NCBI RefSeq assembly: GCF_001730285.1
Contig: NZ_MIJZ01000014.1
Coordinates: 124,001 to 188,000, forward strand
DNA length: 64,000 nt
From: Enterococcus ureasiticus
Lineage (GTDB): Bacteria > Bacillota > Bacilli > Lactobacillales > Enterococcaceae
Direction of reading: 5' to 3'
Part shown: one piece after another, positions 56,157 to 64,000 of the stretch
Numbering within the stretch: position 1 is the first letter of the stretch
How the letters are laid out: each line of letters begins with the position of its first letter
Program-made: the position numbers and the translations under genes
The notes under the pieces: model-generated
The model's database searches: none
What the model saw: only the letters and a program-made list of their open reading frames with translations
Told to the model about the DNA's origin: nothing

Positions 56157-56376
56157 AGCAACTTTTTACATTTTCCTATTGTTTATCTCCTTTTGGACCA
56201 TATTAGTTCCAACATTTTTATGCCTGTGCTACACTTTTATTAGTACCAAGAAATGTTACCGATATATTATTTAGCTGTACAAATCAATCCTTAGAAAAAT
56301 AGACAAACTGGCAATGAAACAAAAAATGTTTCACACCAATTTCCTAATTTGCTATAGGATCAACTGATTTGTTCTG

Positions 56377-56506
56377 CTTTTAATTATATCTAGCTTCGCG
56401 AGCTAGCGCTTCGGAAAAAAGATAAAATATGCCTGTGGCCAAAAGCGCCACAAACACATTTTCCTATTTTTCTGTCAGAGCTAAACGAGCCCGCTACGCT
56501 TTAAAA
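56377..56506 (+). repeat. Structured leader repeat before the baeRF-like gene (copy 2)
   Basis: It reads hairpin CTAGCTTCGCGAGCTAG, CGGAAAAAAGATAAAA, apical hairpin TGTGGC/GCGCCACA, ATTTTCCTATTTTTCTG, GAGCTAAACGAGCCCGC and GCTTTAAAATTTAGGAGGA. It matches the element before ytoI in the same orientation relative to the gene, ending at the ribosome site. The apical stem differs completely in sequence but keeps its pairing. Confidence 0.65.
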
Positions 56507-56523
56507 TTTAGGAGGAATGTATT

Positions 56524-57654
56524 ATGTTAGATCAAGAAAAAGACAATTTATCTGTTCTATTCTCTGACGAAGTTCAAGGTCCCTTTGTAACATTTATTCT
56601 GAATACTCATGTCGCTCACCAAGATGTCGAAAAAGATTCTTTAGCCTTCAAAAATTTTGCTAAAGCTGCAAAAATCCGCTTCGAAAAAAAATATACTGAT
56701 TTATCTTGGGCACCATTCCAAGAAAAAATCGATGCTTTACTGGCTGATGCATCCTTTTGGCGTAATGCGACAAAAAGTGTATCAATTATTATTAGTGAAA
56801 AAGACATCTTTATCAATCGATTAAATGTTCCTGTCGACGATCAATATTACGTTGACGATCGACCTTATCTCCTAGGAATCATCAAAAATAATCAATTTAA
56901 CTATCGTTATTATTTAATGGCTTTAAATCGTGATTCTATGCAACTTTATTTAGTAGAAAACAATCAAGTGAAAACAGTTGATTTACCGGCTGACGCACCA
57001 ACTGATCTTGTTGGTACTTTAGGTGATGAGTTGACTGGTGGCAGTATGAACTACTCCATTCAAGGCGGAACCGGATATAATGGCTCTTCCAAAGAAGGCG
57101 TTGCCTATCACGGTGTGAATACTAAAGATGAAGAAGTAAAAATCGACTGGACTAACTACTATCAAGCCATCGATAATTACTTAAAAGACACATTTGTAAA
57201 CTCTGATAATTTACCAATTCGTTTGTATGCTTTACCAGAAAACCAAACACTATTTAAAAAAATCGCGAAAAATCCTTATTTAGTAACGGATGCTTCTGTT
57301 TCTCTCTCTCCTGCACAAGTTTCGTTTCAGGATATTGAAAAAGGCGCATATAAAATAAATCAAGCACTAGAAACAATCGAAACAACAGCTTATAATCAGT
57401 TATTAGACAAAAAATTTGTCGATCAGCTTGTTGATATCGTCCCTGCATCTGATGAAGGAAAAGTATCTCATTTCTTCATTTCTACTGCCAATTTTGTTAA
57501 TGAGACAACGGACATGTCGACAGAAGAATTTGACCGCCGTAAAGTTTTGAATAAAGTCACAGACAATGTGCTTAGAACTGGTGGAAAAGTCTTTGTTTTA
57601 GATCAAAAAGCTTCACCTGATGAAAAAACCTTATTGGCTGTTCTACGCTACTAA
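56524..57654 (+). CDS. baeRF-family protein (bacterial archaeo-eukaryotic release factor-like)
   Basis: A 376-residue protein of the baeRF group, a predicted eRF1/pelota-like fold of unknown role. An N-terminal domain (about 1-150) includes GPFVTFILNTHVAHQDVEKD. An inserted Gly/Ser-rich segment lies near 178 (GGSMNYSIQGGTGYNGSSKE). The C-terminal domain ends with the family's typical TGGKVFVLDQKASPDEKTLL then AVLRY. The subfamily is probably baeRF6, by recollection of related annotations. GGAGG lies eight bases before the ATG, at the end of the leader repeat 56377-56506. Terminator 57671-57700 follows. Confidence 0.75.
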   Translation: MLDQEKDNLSVLFSDEVQGPFVTFILNTHVAHQDVEKDSLAFKNFAKAAKIRFEKKYTDLSWAPFQEKIDALLADASFWRNATKSVSIIISEKDIFINRLNVPVDDQYYVDDRPYLLGIIKNNQFNYRYYLMALNRDSMQLYLVENNQVKTVDLPADAPTDLVGTLGDELTGGSMNYSIQGGTGYNGSSKEGVAYHGVNTKDEEVKIDWTNYYQAIDNYLKDTFVNSDNLPIRLYALPENQTLFKKIAKNPYLVTDASVSLSPAQVSFQDIEKGAYKINQALETIETTAYNQLLDKKFVDQLVDIVPASDEGKVSHFFISTANFVNETTDMSTEEFDRRKVLNKVTDNVLRTGGKVFVLDQKASPDEKTLLAVLRY

Positions 57655-57670
57655 ACGCTGAAATGGACAA

Positions 57671-57700
57671 GAGCCACTCAACAAATACGTTGAGTGGCTC
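57671..57700 (+). terminator. Intrinsic terminator
   Basis: A perfect 12-bp stem GAGCCACTCAAC/GTTGAGTGGCTC followed by TTTAATT. Confidence 0.8.
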
Positions 57701-57809
57701 TTTAATTAAGTTGATTAAATATTTTTTTAGCTATAAAACCATGTAAAAACTATCTATTAGTAAGGATAACCTTATTCTCATCTAAACAATCTGAACCCTT
57801 CCTACTTTC

Positions 57810-57850
57810 AAATCTATGCAGCTCCAAGGCTGCGCCTTCGGAATAGATTT
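57810..57850. repeat. Compound hairpin in an intergenic region
   Basis: AAATCTAT/ATAGATTT encloses GCAGC/GGCTGC and AAGGC/GCCTT. The inner part GCGCCTTCGGAATAGAT recalls GCGCTTCGGAAAAAAGAT of the 56377 repeat, so it may be a degenerate relative. The surrounding gap 57701-57978 has no gene. Confidence 0.4.
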
Positions 57851-57978
57851 CTACGATATAACTCTATCATTACTTTCATATTTAACGCTCAATACTCCTA
57901 TACTATAACAGAAATACATTTATTTTGACAATTAATCCTTATTTCTTAACAAATTTTTATTTTTCAGAGAGATATTAC

Positions 57979-58007
57979 TGGTCAACTAGTGTAAAATATG
58001 CTATATT
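57979..58007 (+). promoter_or_regulatory. Promoter of the cold shock gene
   Basis: Extended -10 TGCTATATT (58002-58007 hexamer) with a poor -35 TGGTCA 17 bases upstream leaves a 5' leader of about 110 nt, typical of cold shock mRNAs. Confidence 0.5.
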
Positions 58008-58123
58008 AAGAGAGTAGTTTTTGTTCGGTAATATATGTGTAGCTGTTTCAAATAAACATCTTCCACATTTTCACCTTTCAAGTAATTGCAAAATATGTGT
58101 ATATCACAAGGAGGATTTTTATT

Positions 58124-58324
58124 ATGGAAACAGGTACAGTAAAATGGTTTAACTCAGACAAAGGTTTTGGATTTATCACTGCAGAAAACGGTAACGATGT
58201 ATTCGTACATTTCTCAGCTATCCAAGGCGACGGATTCAAAACTTTAGAAGAAGGTCAAGCAGTGACTTTCGACGTTGAAGAAGGCCAACGTGGTCCTCAA
58301 GCTACTAACGTTAACAAAGCGTAA
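58124..58324 (+). CDS. cspA: Cold shock protein
   Basis: A 66-residue CspA-family RNA chaperone. RNP1 [20 protein letters not shown] (residues 13-32) contains the RNA-binding aromatics, and [12 protein letters not shown] starts the barrel. The family is single-domain and full length. The ATG at 58124 has AAGGAGG nine bases upstream; codons before it in frame are leader. Expression is expected to depend on the long leader. Terminator 58347-58377 follows. Which of several Csp paralogues it is cannot be decided. Confidence 0.93.
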   Translation: METGTVKWFNSDKGFGFITAENGNDVFVHFSAIQGDGFKTLEEGQAVTFDVEEGQRGPQATNVNKA

Positions 58325-58346
58325 TTAACTTAACTTTAGTAAATTC

Positions 58347-58377
58347 AAAACCTGACGAATATTCGTCAGGTTTTTTT
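58347..58377 (+). terminator. Intrinsic terminator after cspA
   Basis: A perfect 13-bp stem AAACCTGACGAAT/ATTCGTCAGGTTT followed by TTTT. Confidence 0.85.
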
Positions 58378-58389
58378 ATGTCTCAAAAA

Positions 58390-58425
58390 AACGATGTTCA
58401 GAATAGTACTATTCTGAACATCGTT
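58390..58425 (-). terminator. Intrinsic terminator after icd
   Basis: A perfect 16-bp stem AACGATGTTCAGAATA/TATTCTGAACATCGTT followed by TTTTT on the minus strand, abutting the icd stop. Confidence 0.85.
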
Positions 58426-58426
58426 C

Positions 58427-59704
58427 TTAGTTATCATTAATCAACCGTACTAACTCTTCTCCAAACTCAGAACAACTCAATAAGGTTGCGCCTTCCATTT
58501 GGTCTGCAAAATCTTTTGTTACTGTTTTGTTCACCAACGCTTCTTCAATACTTCTTGTAATTAACTCACTAACCTCGCTCCAACCTAAATAATCAAACAT
58601 TAATACACCAGATAAGAGTAAGGAGGATGGATTCAATTGATTTAATCCAGCAAATTCTGGTGCTGTTCCATGGGTTGCTTCGAAGATTCCATGTCCCGTT
58701 TCCAAGTTCAAATTAGCGCCTGGTGCAATTCCAATGCCACCAACTTGAGCAGCTAATGCATCAGAAATATAATCACCATTCAAATTCAGCGTTGCAATCA
58801 CATCATAATTTTCAGGATGCAGTAAAATATCCTGCAAGAAAATATCAGCGATACGATCCTTTATAATTAGTTTCCCAGCTTTTTCCGCTTCTTCTAGCTG
58901 TTGATCTGCTGCAGACTTTCCTGTAGTACTCTTGATTTCTAAGTAGCTTTCCCACGTAAAAACCTTGTCTCCAAATTCTCTTTCAGCTAAAGCATAGCCC
59001 CAGTTTTTAAAACCACCTTCTGTAAACTTCATGATATTTCCTTTGTGAACCAATGTTACTGATTTACGATTATTTTTTAAAGCATATTCAATCGCTCCAC
59101 GAACCAATCGCTCTGTCCCTTCTTTAGAAACAGGTTTGATTCCGATAGCAGACGTGTTTGGGAAGCGAATCTTATTGACACCAAACTCTGTTTGTAAATA
59201 ACGAATCAATTTTTCTGCTTCTGGACTTTCAGCTGGAAATTCGATCCCTGCATAAATATCTTCAGTATTCTCTCTAAAAATCATCATATCTGTTTTTTCT
59301 GGGTGTTTTAATGGTGAAGGCACACCTTCAAAATAGCGAACTGGTCGATAACAAATATATAAATCTAATTCTTGCCTCAATGCCACATTCAACGAGCGGA
59401 AACCTCCGCCAATCGGTGTAGTCAACGGACCTTTAATAGCTATACGATGGGATTTGATTATTTCCAATGTTTCATTTGGCAGCCAGTTTCCTGTTTCATT
59501 GAAGGCTTTTTCTCCTGCCAAAACTTCTTGCCAAACAATTTTACGTGCCCCTACATAAGCCTTGTCTACTGCTGCTTCAAATACTTTTTTGGCCGCTGAC
59601 CAAATTTCTGGTCCAATTCCGTCTCCTTCTATAAAAGGAATGATTGGATTATTCGGCACAACCAATTTTCCAGTTTCAAATCCAATTTTTTCCCCACTTA
59701 TCAT
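58427..59704 (-). CDS. icd: NADP-dependent isocitrate dehydrogenase
   Basis: A 425-residue enzyme converting isocitrate to 2-oxoglutarate with NADPH and CO2. [14 protein letters not shown] near residue 23; phosphorylation/substrate loop [23 protein letters not shown] near 104 (Ser and Arg substrate contacts); metal ligands in [20 protein letters not shown] near 307; C-terminal [19 protein letters not shown] near 336. Full family length. Its ATG overlaps the citZ stop by four bases, so the two are coupled. Confidence 0.95.
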   Translation of the reverse strand: MISGEKIGFETGKLVVPNNPIIPFIEGDGIGPEIWSAAKKVFEAAVDKAYVGARKIVWQEVLAGEKAFNETGNWLPNETLEIIKSHRIAIKGPLTTPIGGGFRSLNVALRQELDLYICYRPVRYFEGVPSPLKHPEKTDMMIFRENTEDIYAGIEFPAESPEAEKLIRYLQTEFGVNKIRFPNTSAIGIKPVSKEGTERLVRGAIEYALKNNRKSVTLVHKGNIMKFTEGGFKNWGYALAEREFGDKVFTWESYLEIKSTTGKSAADQQLEEAEKAGKLIIKDRIADIFLQDILLHPENYDVIATLNLNGDYISDALAAQVGGIGIAPGANLNLETGHGIFEATHGTAPEFAGLNQLNPSSLLLSGVLMFDYLGWSEVSELITRSIEEALVNKTVTKDFADQMEGATLLSCSEFGEELVRLINDN

Positions 59705-60846
59705 GCTTCCATTCCTCCAGAATGTAATTTGCTGTTCAACTCACTATACCTTAACTGTTTAGGTCCAATATAATGTGATCGCGGTCGAATCAAACAATCA
59801 TCTTTTTTCTGCTCATAAATGTGACCTAACCAACCAGAAACTCGACTCATAGCAAAAATCAAAGTGAACAAATCACTATCAATATCCATACAATGATAGA
59901 CTGTAGCTGAATAAAAATCGACATTAGGAATCAAGCCTTTTGTCTCTTTTAAATAGCGCTCAACTTGACACGATAAAAAATACCACTGTTCTTTTTGTGT
60001 AATTGCAGTCAACTCTTTTGCTAGTTTTTTCAGATGTTTCTTTCTGGGATCTTCTGTTTTGTAAACGCGATGACCAAAACCCATAACTTTTTCTTTGCGA
60101 TCTAATTTTTGATTTAGATATTCTTCTACATTTAGATTTTCAGAATCGATTTCCTTTAACATATCAAATACTTTTTCGTTTGCGCCGCCGTGAAGCGGCC
60201 CTTTTAGAGAACCAATCGCAGCCGTAATACATGAATAAACGTCTGACAATGTAGAGGCACAGACCCTTGCCGTAAATGTACTTGCATTTAAATCATGATC
60301 CGCATGTAGGACTAATGCCTGATTCATCGCTGACACCTGTACTTCTTCAGCTTCTGTTCCCGTCAGCATATAAAGAAAATTGGCTGCAATCGATAAATCA
60401 CTCCTAGGAGAAATTGGGTCTAAGCCTTTTCTTAGCCGAGCATAGGCCGCGATGATCGTCGGCATTTTTGCTTGTAGTGCAATACTTTGCTGATACGTCG
60501 AATGCTCATCTATCGCTTCAGCATTTGGGTCAAACACACCCAAAAGTGAAACCGTTGACCGCAAAACACTCATAGGATGAAGGTTCTGGCGTGTTTGGAT
60601 TTTCAAGCAAGTGATGATCGTATCAGAGATCGGCATTTGCACAGATAGCTCTTGTTTAAATTTCTTCAACTCTCGATTTGTTGGTATTTTTAAATACCAT
60701 AATAGATAGATCACTTCTTCAAACTGAACATTCTCATCTACTAAATCATCAATATTAAACCCTGCAAATAATAGCTGATTTTCCACGATCGAGCTGATTT
60801 TTGTTTCAGAAACAACGACACCTTCTAAGCCTTTGTGAATCTCCAT
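59701..60846 (-). CDS. citZ: Citrate synthase
   Basis: A 381-residue type II citrate synthase condensing oxaloacetate and acetyl-CoA. Active-site His segment [15 protein letters not shown] near 225, second site [20 protein letters not shown] near 264 (His and Arg), and [15 protein letters not shown] near 315 (Asp-containing segment). [20 protein letters not shown] is the usual start. The ATG at 60846 has AGAGG seven bases upstream. Middle gene of acnA-citZ-icd. Confidence 0.95.
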   Translation of the reverse strand: MEIHKGLEGVVVSETKISSIVENQLLFAGFNIDDLVDENVQFEEVIYLLWYLKIPTNRELKKFKQELSVQMPISDTIITCLKIQTRQNLHPMSVLRSTVSLLGVFDPNAEAIDEHSTYQQSIALQAKMPTIIAAYARLRKGLDPISPRSDLSIAANFLYMLTGTEAEEVQVSAMNQALVLHADHDLNASTFTARVCASTLSDVYSCITAAIGSLKGPLHGGANEKVFDMLKEIDSENLNVEEYLNQKLDRKEKVMGFGHRVYKTEDPRKKHLKKLAKELTAITQKEQWYFLSCQVERYLKETKGLIPNVDFYSATVYHCMDIDSDLFTLIFAMSRVSGWLGHIYEQKKDDCLIRPRSHYIGPKQLRYSELNSKLHSGGMEA

Positions 60847-60903
60847 CCAAGTACCTCTCTTTCGTATATAAATAACAACGTTCAAAATCATCCCAATTTA
60901 TGC

Positions 60904-63606
60904 TTAAAGTTTTTTACGGATAACCATTGGTAAAATTCCACCATGCTGATAATACGTGATATCAACGGCTGAATCAAAACGAAGAATCGTCTCAAATTGA
61001 ATCGTTTCTCCATTTGGCTTACTTGCAGCAACGTTTACAGTGTCCAAGATTCCTTTTGTTTCATCGATATCAATGTCAAATAACTCAGTTCCTGTTAATC
61101 CTAAGCTATCAGCATCCTCACCTGGTTTGAATTGTAATGGCAAAACACCCATCATCACTAAATTAGAACGATGAATCCGCTCATAACTTTTGGCAATTAC
61201 AGCTTCCACACCAAGTAACTGCACGCCTTTTGCTGCCCAGTCTCTTGATGAACCCATGCCATAGTCATCCCCTGCCAAAATTACTAGTTTTGTTCCTTGT
61301 TTCTGATAGTTCATTGCGGCATCATAAATAGCCATTTTTTCTTGTTTTGGCGCAAAAATCGTATAACCGCCCTCGATATCTGGAACTAATTGATTGCGAA
61401 TACGAATATTGGCTAATGTCCCTCTCATCATTACTTCATGGTGACCACGTCTGGCTCCATAAGAGTTAAATTCACGGACCCCAACACCTCTATTAATCAA
61501 ATACTGACCTGCTGGACTATTTTTTTGAATGCTTCCAGCTGGCGAAATATGGTCAGTTGTAACTGAATCGCCAAACTTAGCTAAAACAGCTAGTTTTCTT
61601 AATGGCTTTCGTGGTTCTCTTTCTTTTGTCATTCCTGTAAAATAGGGTGGATTCGCAATATACGTTGATTCTTCTTCCCAGCCGTATAATGGTTCATCGT
61701 TTGTTTCAATCTCATTCCATTCCTCGTTATCACTAAACACCCGTGCATATTCTTCCTGGTAAAGTTCTGGTGTAACACATTCATCGATCAATGCCTGAAT
61801 TTCATCTCTAGAAGGCCACAAATCATTAAAATAAATTGGAATATCATTTTCGCCAATTCCAATAGGTTCATTGAATACATCGATATCCACCGTTCCAGCT
61901 AATGCATATAAAACAACAAGTGGCGGTGAAGCGAGGTAATTTGCTTTAACTAACGGATGAATACGCCCTTCAAAGTTACGATTTCCACTTAAAACACCTG
62001 CGGTTAGTAAATCATTTTCTTTGATTACTTCTTCGACTTCTGGCTTCAATGCCCCTGAATTACCAATACAAGTAGTACAACCATACCCAACGAGATGAAA
62101 GCCTAACTGTTCTAAATAAGGCAGTAACCCAGCTTTTTTCAGATAAGCTGTCACAACTTTTGAACCTGGTGCTAATGAGGTTTTTACATAGTTTGGTACA
62201 TTTAATCCAAGTAATGCCGCTTTTTTAGCCACTAATCCTGCACTTAACATAACGAATGGATTCGATGTGTTTGTACATGAGGTGATTGCTGCAATTGCTA
62301 CTGCCCCTGGTTTTAATTGATGCTGTATACCTTCCAACTCTAACTTCACACTTTCTGTCTGCTGTTTCTCAGAAAGTCCGAAACCTTGCAAGCCAGCTGG
62401 TGCTTTCACAGCGTGCTCAAATGCTGTTTTCATTTCTGATAAAGGAACCAGATCCTGTGGTCGTTTTGGTCCTGCAAGATTGGCTTGTATTTCACTTAAA
62501 TCGATTTCGATCACTTTTGTATAACTCGGTTCTTGATCATTTACTGGATCATAGAATAATTGATTTTCTTTTAAATAACGCTTAGCTATTGCTACCGTTT
62601 TATCTTCCCTTCCTGTTAGTCGCAGATAACGAATCGTTTCATCATCTACAGGGAAGAAGCCGCAGGTCGCGCCATATTCTGGGGCCATATTTGCCACGGT
62701 CGCTCGATCAGCTAAGCTTAAACTAACTAAACCTGCACCGAAGAATTCTACAAATTTACCCACAACTTTTTGTTCTCTTAACACCTGTGTTACTTTTAAC
62801 GCTAAATCTGTCGCTGTTGCACCTTGGGATAATTCATTCACAAAACGGACACCTACAACATCTGGAATAGGAAAATAAGAGGGCTCACCAAGCATACTCG
62901 CCTCTGCTTCGATTCCACCGACACCCCAGCCTAAAACTCCTAATGCATTGACCATTGTCGTATGAGAATCTGTCCCAACTAGTGTATCAGGATAAAGTAA
63001 AATTGTGCCATCTTCTTGTTTTTTTTGCGTCACAACCGTTGCCAGATATTCAATATTGACTTGATGAACGATTCCTGTTGCAGGTGGTACAACCCGATAA
63101 TTATCAAAGACTTTTTGCGCCCAACTTAAAAAGCGGTAACGTTCTTGATTACGTTGAAACTCCATTTTCATATTTAACTGCAGCGCTTGTTTTACTCCAG
63201 CTACATCAACTTGAACTGAGTGATCGACAACTAAATCAACTGGAACTTCGGGATTGATTGTAGTTGGATCACCACCGAAGTCGGCAATTGTTTTTCGTAA
63301 AGATGCTAGATCAACGATCGCTGGGACACCTGTAAAATCTTGAAGAATCACTCGAGCTGGCTTGAAGGGAACTTCGCCTTTGTTGTTGTGTTCTGAAGAC
63401 CATTCAGCCAAATCCTTGATATGCTCTTGTGTGATCCCAGTTCCATTTTCTTGCCGCAGCAAAGATTCCAACAAAACACGAATACTAAATGGCAACGTTG
63501 AAATAAATTGAGGTTGCTCCGTTTCTAGTGAAGCTAATGAATAATAGTGATACTTCTGATCTTTCATTTCAAAAAAAGTTTTCGATGCTTGTTTATTCGT
63601 AATCAA
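60904..63606 (-). CDS. acnA: Aconitate hydratase A
   Basis: A 900-residue aconitase converting citrate to isocitrate. [4Fe-4S] cysteines are in [16 protein letters not shown] near 436 and [13 protein letters not shown] near 505; [20 protein letters not shown] near 213 is the substrate loop; the C-terminal swivel domain has [21 protein letters not shown] near 767. The start is a TTG at 63606 with GGAGGG seven bases before it. The ATG two codons upstream is too close to that site. It is the first gene of the citrate branch operon, read from promoter 63820-63848. Confidence 0.95.
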   Translation of the reverse strand: MITNKQASKTFFEMKDQKYHYYSLASLETEQPQFISTLPFSIRVLLESLLRQENGTGITQEHIKDLAEWSSEHNNKGEVPFKPARVILQDFTGVPAIVDLASLRKTIADFGGDPTTINPEVPVDLVVDHSVQVDVAGVKQALQLNMKMEFQRNQERYRFLSWAQKVFDNYRVVPPATGIVHQVNIEYLATVVTQKKQEDGTILLYPDTLVGTDSHTTMVNALGVLGWGVGGIEAEASMLGEPSYFPIPDVVGVRFVNELSQGATATDLALKVTQVLREQKVVGKFVEFFGAGLVSLSLADRATVANMAPEYGATCGFFPVDDETIRYLRLTGREDKTVAIAKRYLKENQLFYDPVNDQEPSYTKVIEIDLSEIQANLAGPKRPQDLVPLSEMKTAFEHAVKAPAGLQGFGLSEKQQTESVKLELEGIQHQLKPGAVAIAAITSCTNTSNPFVMLSAGLVAKKAALLGLNVPNYVKTSLAPGSKVVTAYLKKAGLLPYLEQLGFHLVGYGCTTCIGNSGALKPEVEEVIKENDLLTAGVLSGNRNFEGRIHPLVKANYLASPPLVVLYALAGTVDIDVFNEPIGIGENDIPIYFNDLWPSRDEIQALIDECVTPELYQEEYARVFSDNEEWNEIETNDEPLYGWEEESTYIANPPYFTGMTKEREPRKPLRKLAVLAKFGDSVTTDHISPAGSIQKNSPAGQYLINRGVGVREFNSYGARRGHHEVMMRGTLANIRIRNQLVPDIEGGYTIFAPKQEKMAIYDAAMNYQKQGTKLVILAGDDYGMGSSRDWAAKGVQLLGVEAVIAKSYERIHRSNLVMMGVLPLQFKPGEDADSLGLTGTELFDIDIDETKGILDTVNVAASKPNGETIQFETILRFDSAVDITYYQHGGILPMVIRKKL

Positions 63607-63819
63607 AAACATCCCTCCTAAATTTAAGCGCTGAGCCAGTTCTGATTTAACCTTGGCTGAAAAATAAAAAACTGTGAGAACAGCGCTCACTACCATACTC
63701 ATAATTTATGTATGTTTCAAACAGCTCCCCCACATAACTAACTTAATTCATTTCTATGTACAGGATCAAAATAAAAAATGATATAGCTATCCTATTCTAT
63801 ACATGACTTGATTTCAGCT

Positions 63820-63848
63820 ATTATAACGGCATTATAAACAAATGTAAA
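63820..63848 (-). promoter_or_regulatory. Promoter of acnA-citZ-icd
   Basis: TTTACA (63843-63848), 17-base spacer and consensus TATAAT (63820-63825) on the minus strand give a 5' leader of about 205 nt. Confidence 0.8.
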
Positions 63849-63890
63849 CCTTTAGAACAATGAGAAAAGTCATATTAATTAACTCGATCA

Positions 63891-63908
63891 TGTTACATTT
63901 ATGTCACA
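63891..63908. promoter_or_regulatory. Inverted repeat upstream of the acnA promoter
   Basis: TGTTACAT-TT-ATGTCACA is an 18-base palindrome (TGTnACAT nn ATGTnACA) about 43 bases upstream of the -35 box, positioned like an activator or distal repressor site. The regulator is unknown. Confidence 0.5.
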
Positions 63909-64000
63909 TATAAAATAACCGATATATAACGACTATATCAAGGTTAAAAAGGTTCCACCCTATCTAAAAATTAGCTTTTATGCATTATTTTCACATTTTT

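Noticed and set aside
63891-63908. GlnR/TnrA box reading of the acnA upstream palindrome
   Set aside because: The consensus TGTNA-N7-TNACA needs seven bases between half-sites; here there are eight. Kept only as an unassigned inverted repeat.
1-64000. CRISPR array or restriction/defence operon
   Set aside because: No regularly spaced direct repeats with unique spacers and no cas, restriction or methylase domains were seen. The regular motif in 9-15 kb separates genes, not spacers.

Overview
The window is a low-G+C chromosomal segment of an Enterococcus, probably a species outside E. faecalis. The evidence is the gene content (the dinG-ypmB-aspB-asnS block, the glgBCDA operon, MutS2-like, CshB, DUF1294, ArpU and holin-like genes), the strong GGAGG ribosome sites, and an acnA-citZ-icd operon that E. 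faecalis is not known for. No rRNA, tRNA or CRISPR array was seen. Most genes are on the minus strand, so 'upstream' usually means higher coordinates.

Region by region. 1-1033: a broken gene for an exported protein. 1374-8484: a conserved housekeeping block (disordered protein, asnS, aspB, YpmB-like, dinG). 9144-15374: an AT-rich accessory island. It is an array of about a dozen small unrelated genes on one strand (lipoproteins, two GNATs, a NUDIX hydrolase, tiny membrane proteins, unknowns). A recurring sequence close to CTCAAAAAGGATC lies at the junctions, usually just before the next gene's ribosome site. Three array genes each carry one internal stop codon. At the island's upstream end lie wrecks of an M23 peptidase and a serine recombinase. 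15690-25719: kinase-like protein, VOC protein, DUF697 protein, a 511-residue unknown, a FadR-type regulator with a transporter, an amino acid permease, a flippase-like protein, DUF1294 and a lipid kinase. 25885-28955: pepT, the Nif3-like gene and trmK. 29148-31411: a MutS2-like gene without the Smr nuclease domain, behind a complex leader with a promoter, a short upstream ORF, an intrinsic terminator and alternative pairings over the ribosome site. 31421-37119: the glycogen operon glgB-glgC-glgD-glgA. 37519-40440: alaS with a T-box. 40488-45851: a SUMF1-like unknown, a GNAT, CshB helicase, VanZ/RDD protein, a small membrane protein and a cytidine-deaminase-like protein. 46022-47251: two tandem related structured RNAs, a small unknown gene, and a holin-like type I toxin with its antisense RNA. 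47478-53334: YjdM, a phosphatase lipoprotein, nrnA-ytoI and a 14-TM MFS pump. 53414-55890: a phage-derived remnant (holin, ArpU, HTH repressor plus ImmA protease, operator cluster). 56377-58324: a baeRF-like protein behind a structured repeat, and a cold shock protein. 58427-63606: acnA-citZ-icd, making 2-oxoglutarate from oxaloacetate and acetyl-CoA.

The strongest candidates for something undescribed are the punctuated gene array, the leader of the MutS2-like gene, the covarying tandem RNAs at 46.0-46.6 kb, and a structured repeat that occupies the 5' leader of both ytoI and the baeRF-like gene. All functions are inferred from reading the sequence; no database search was possible.
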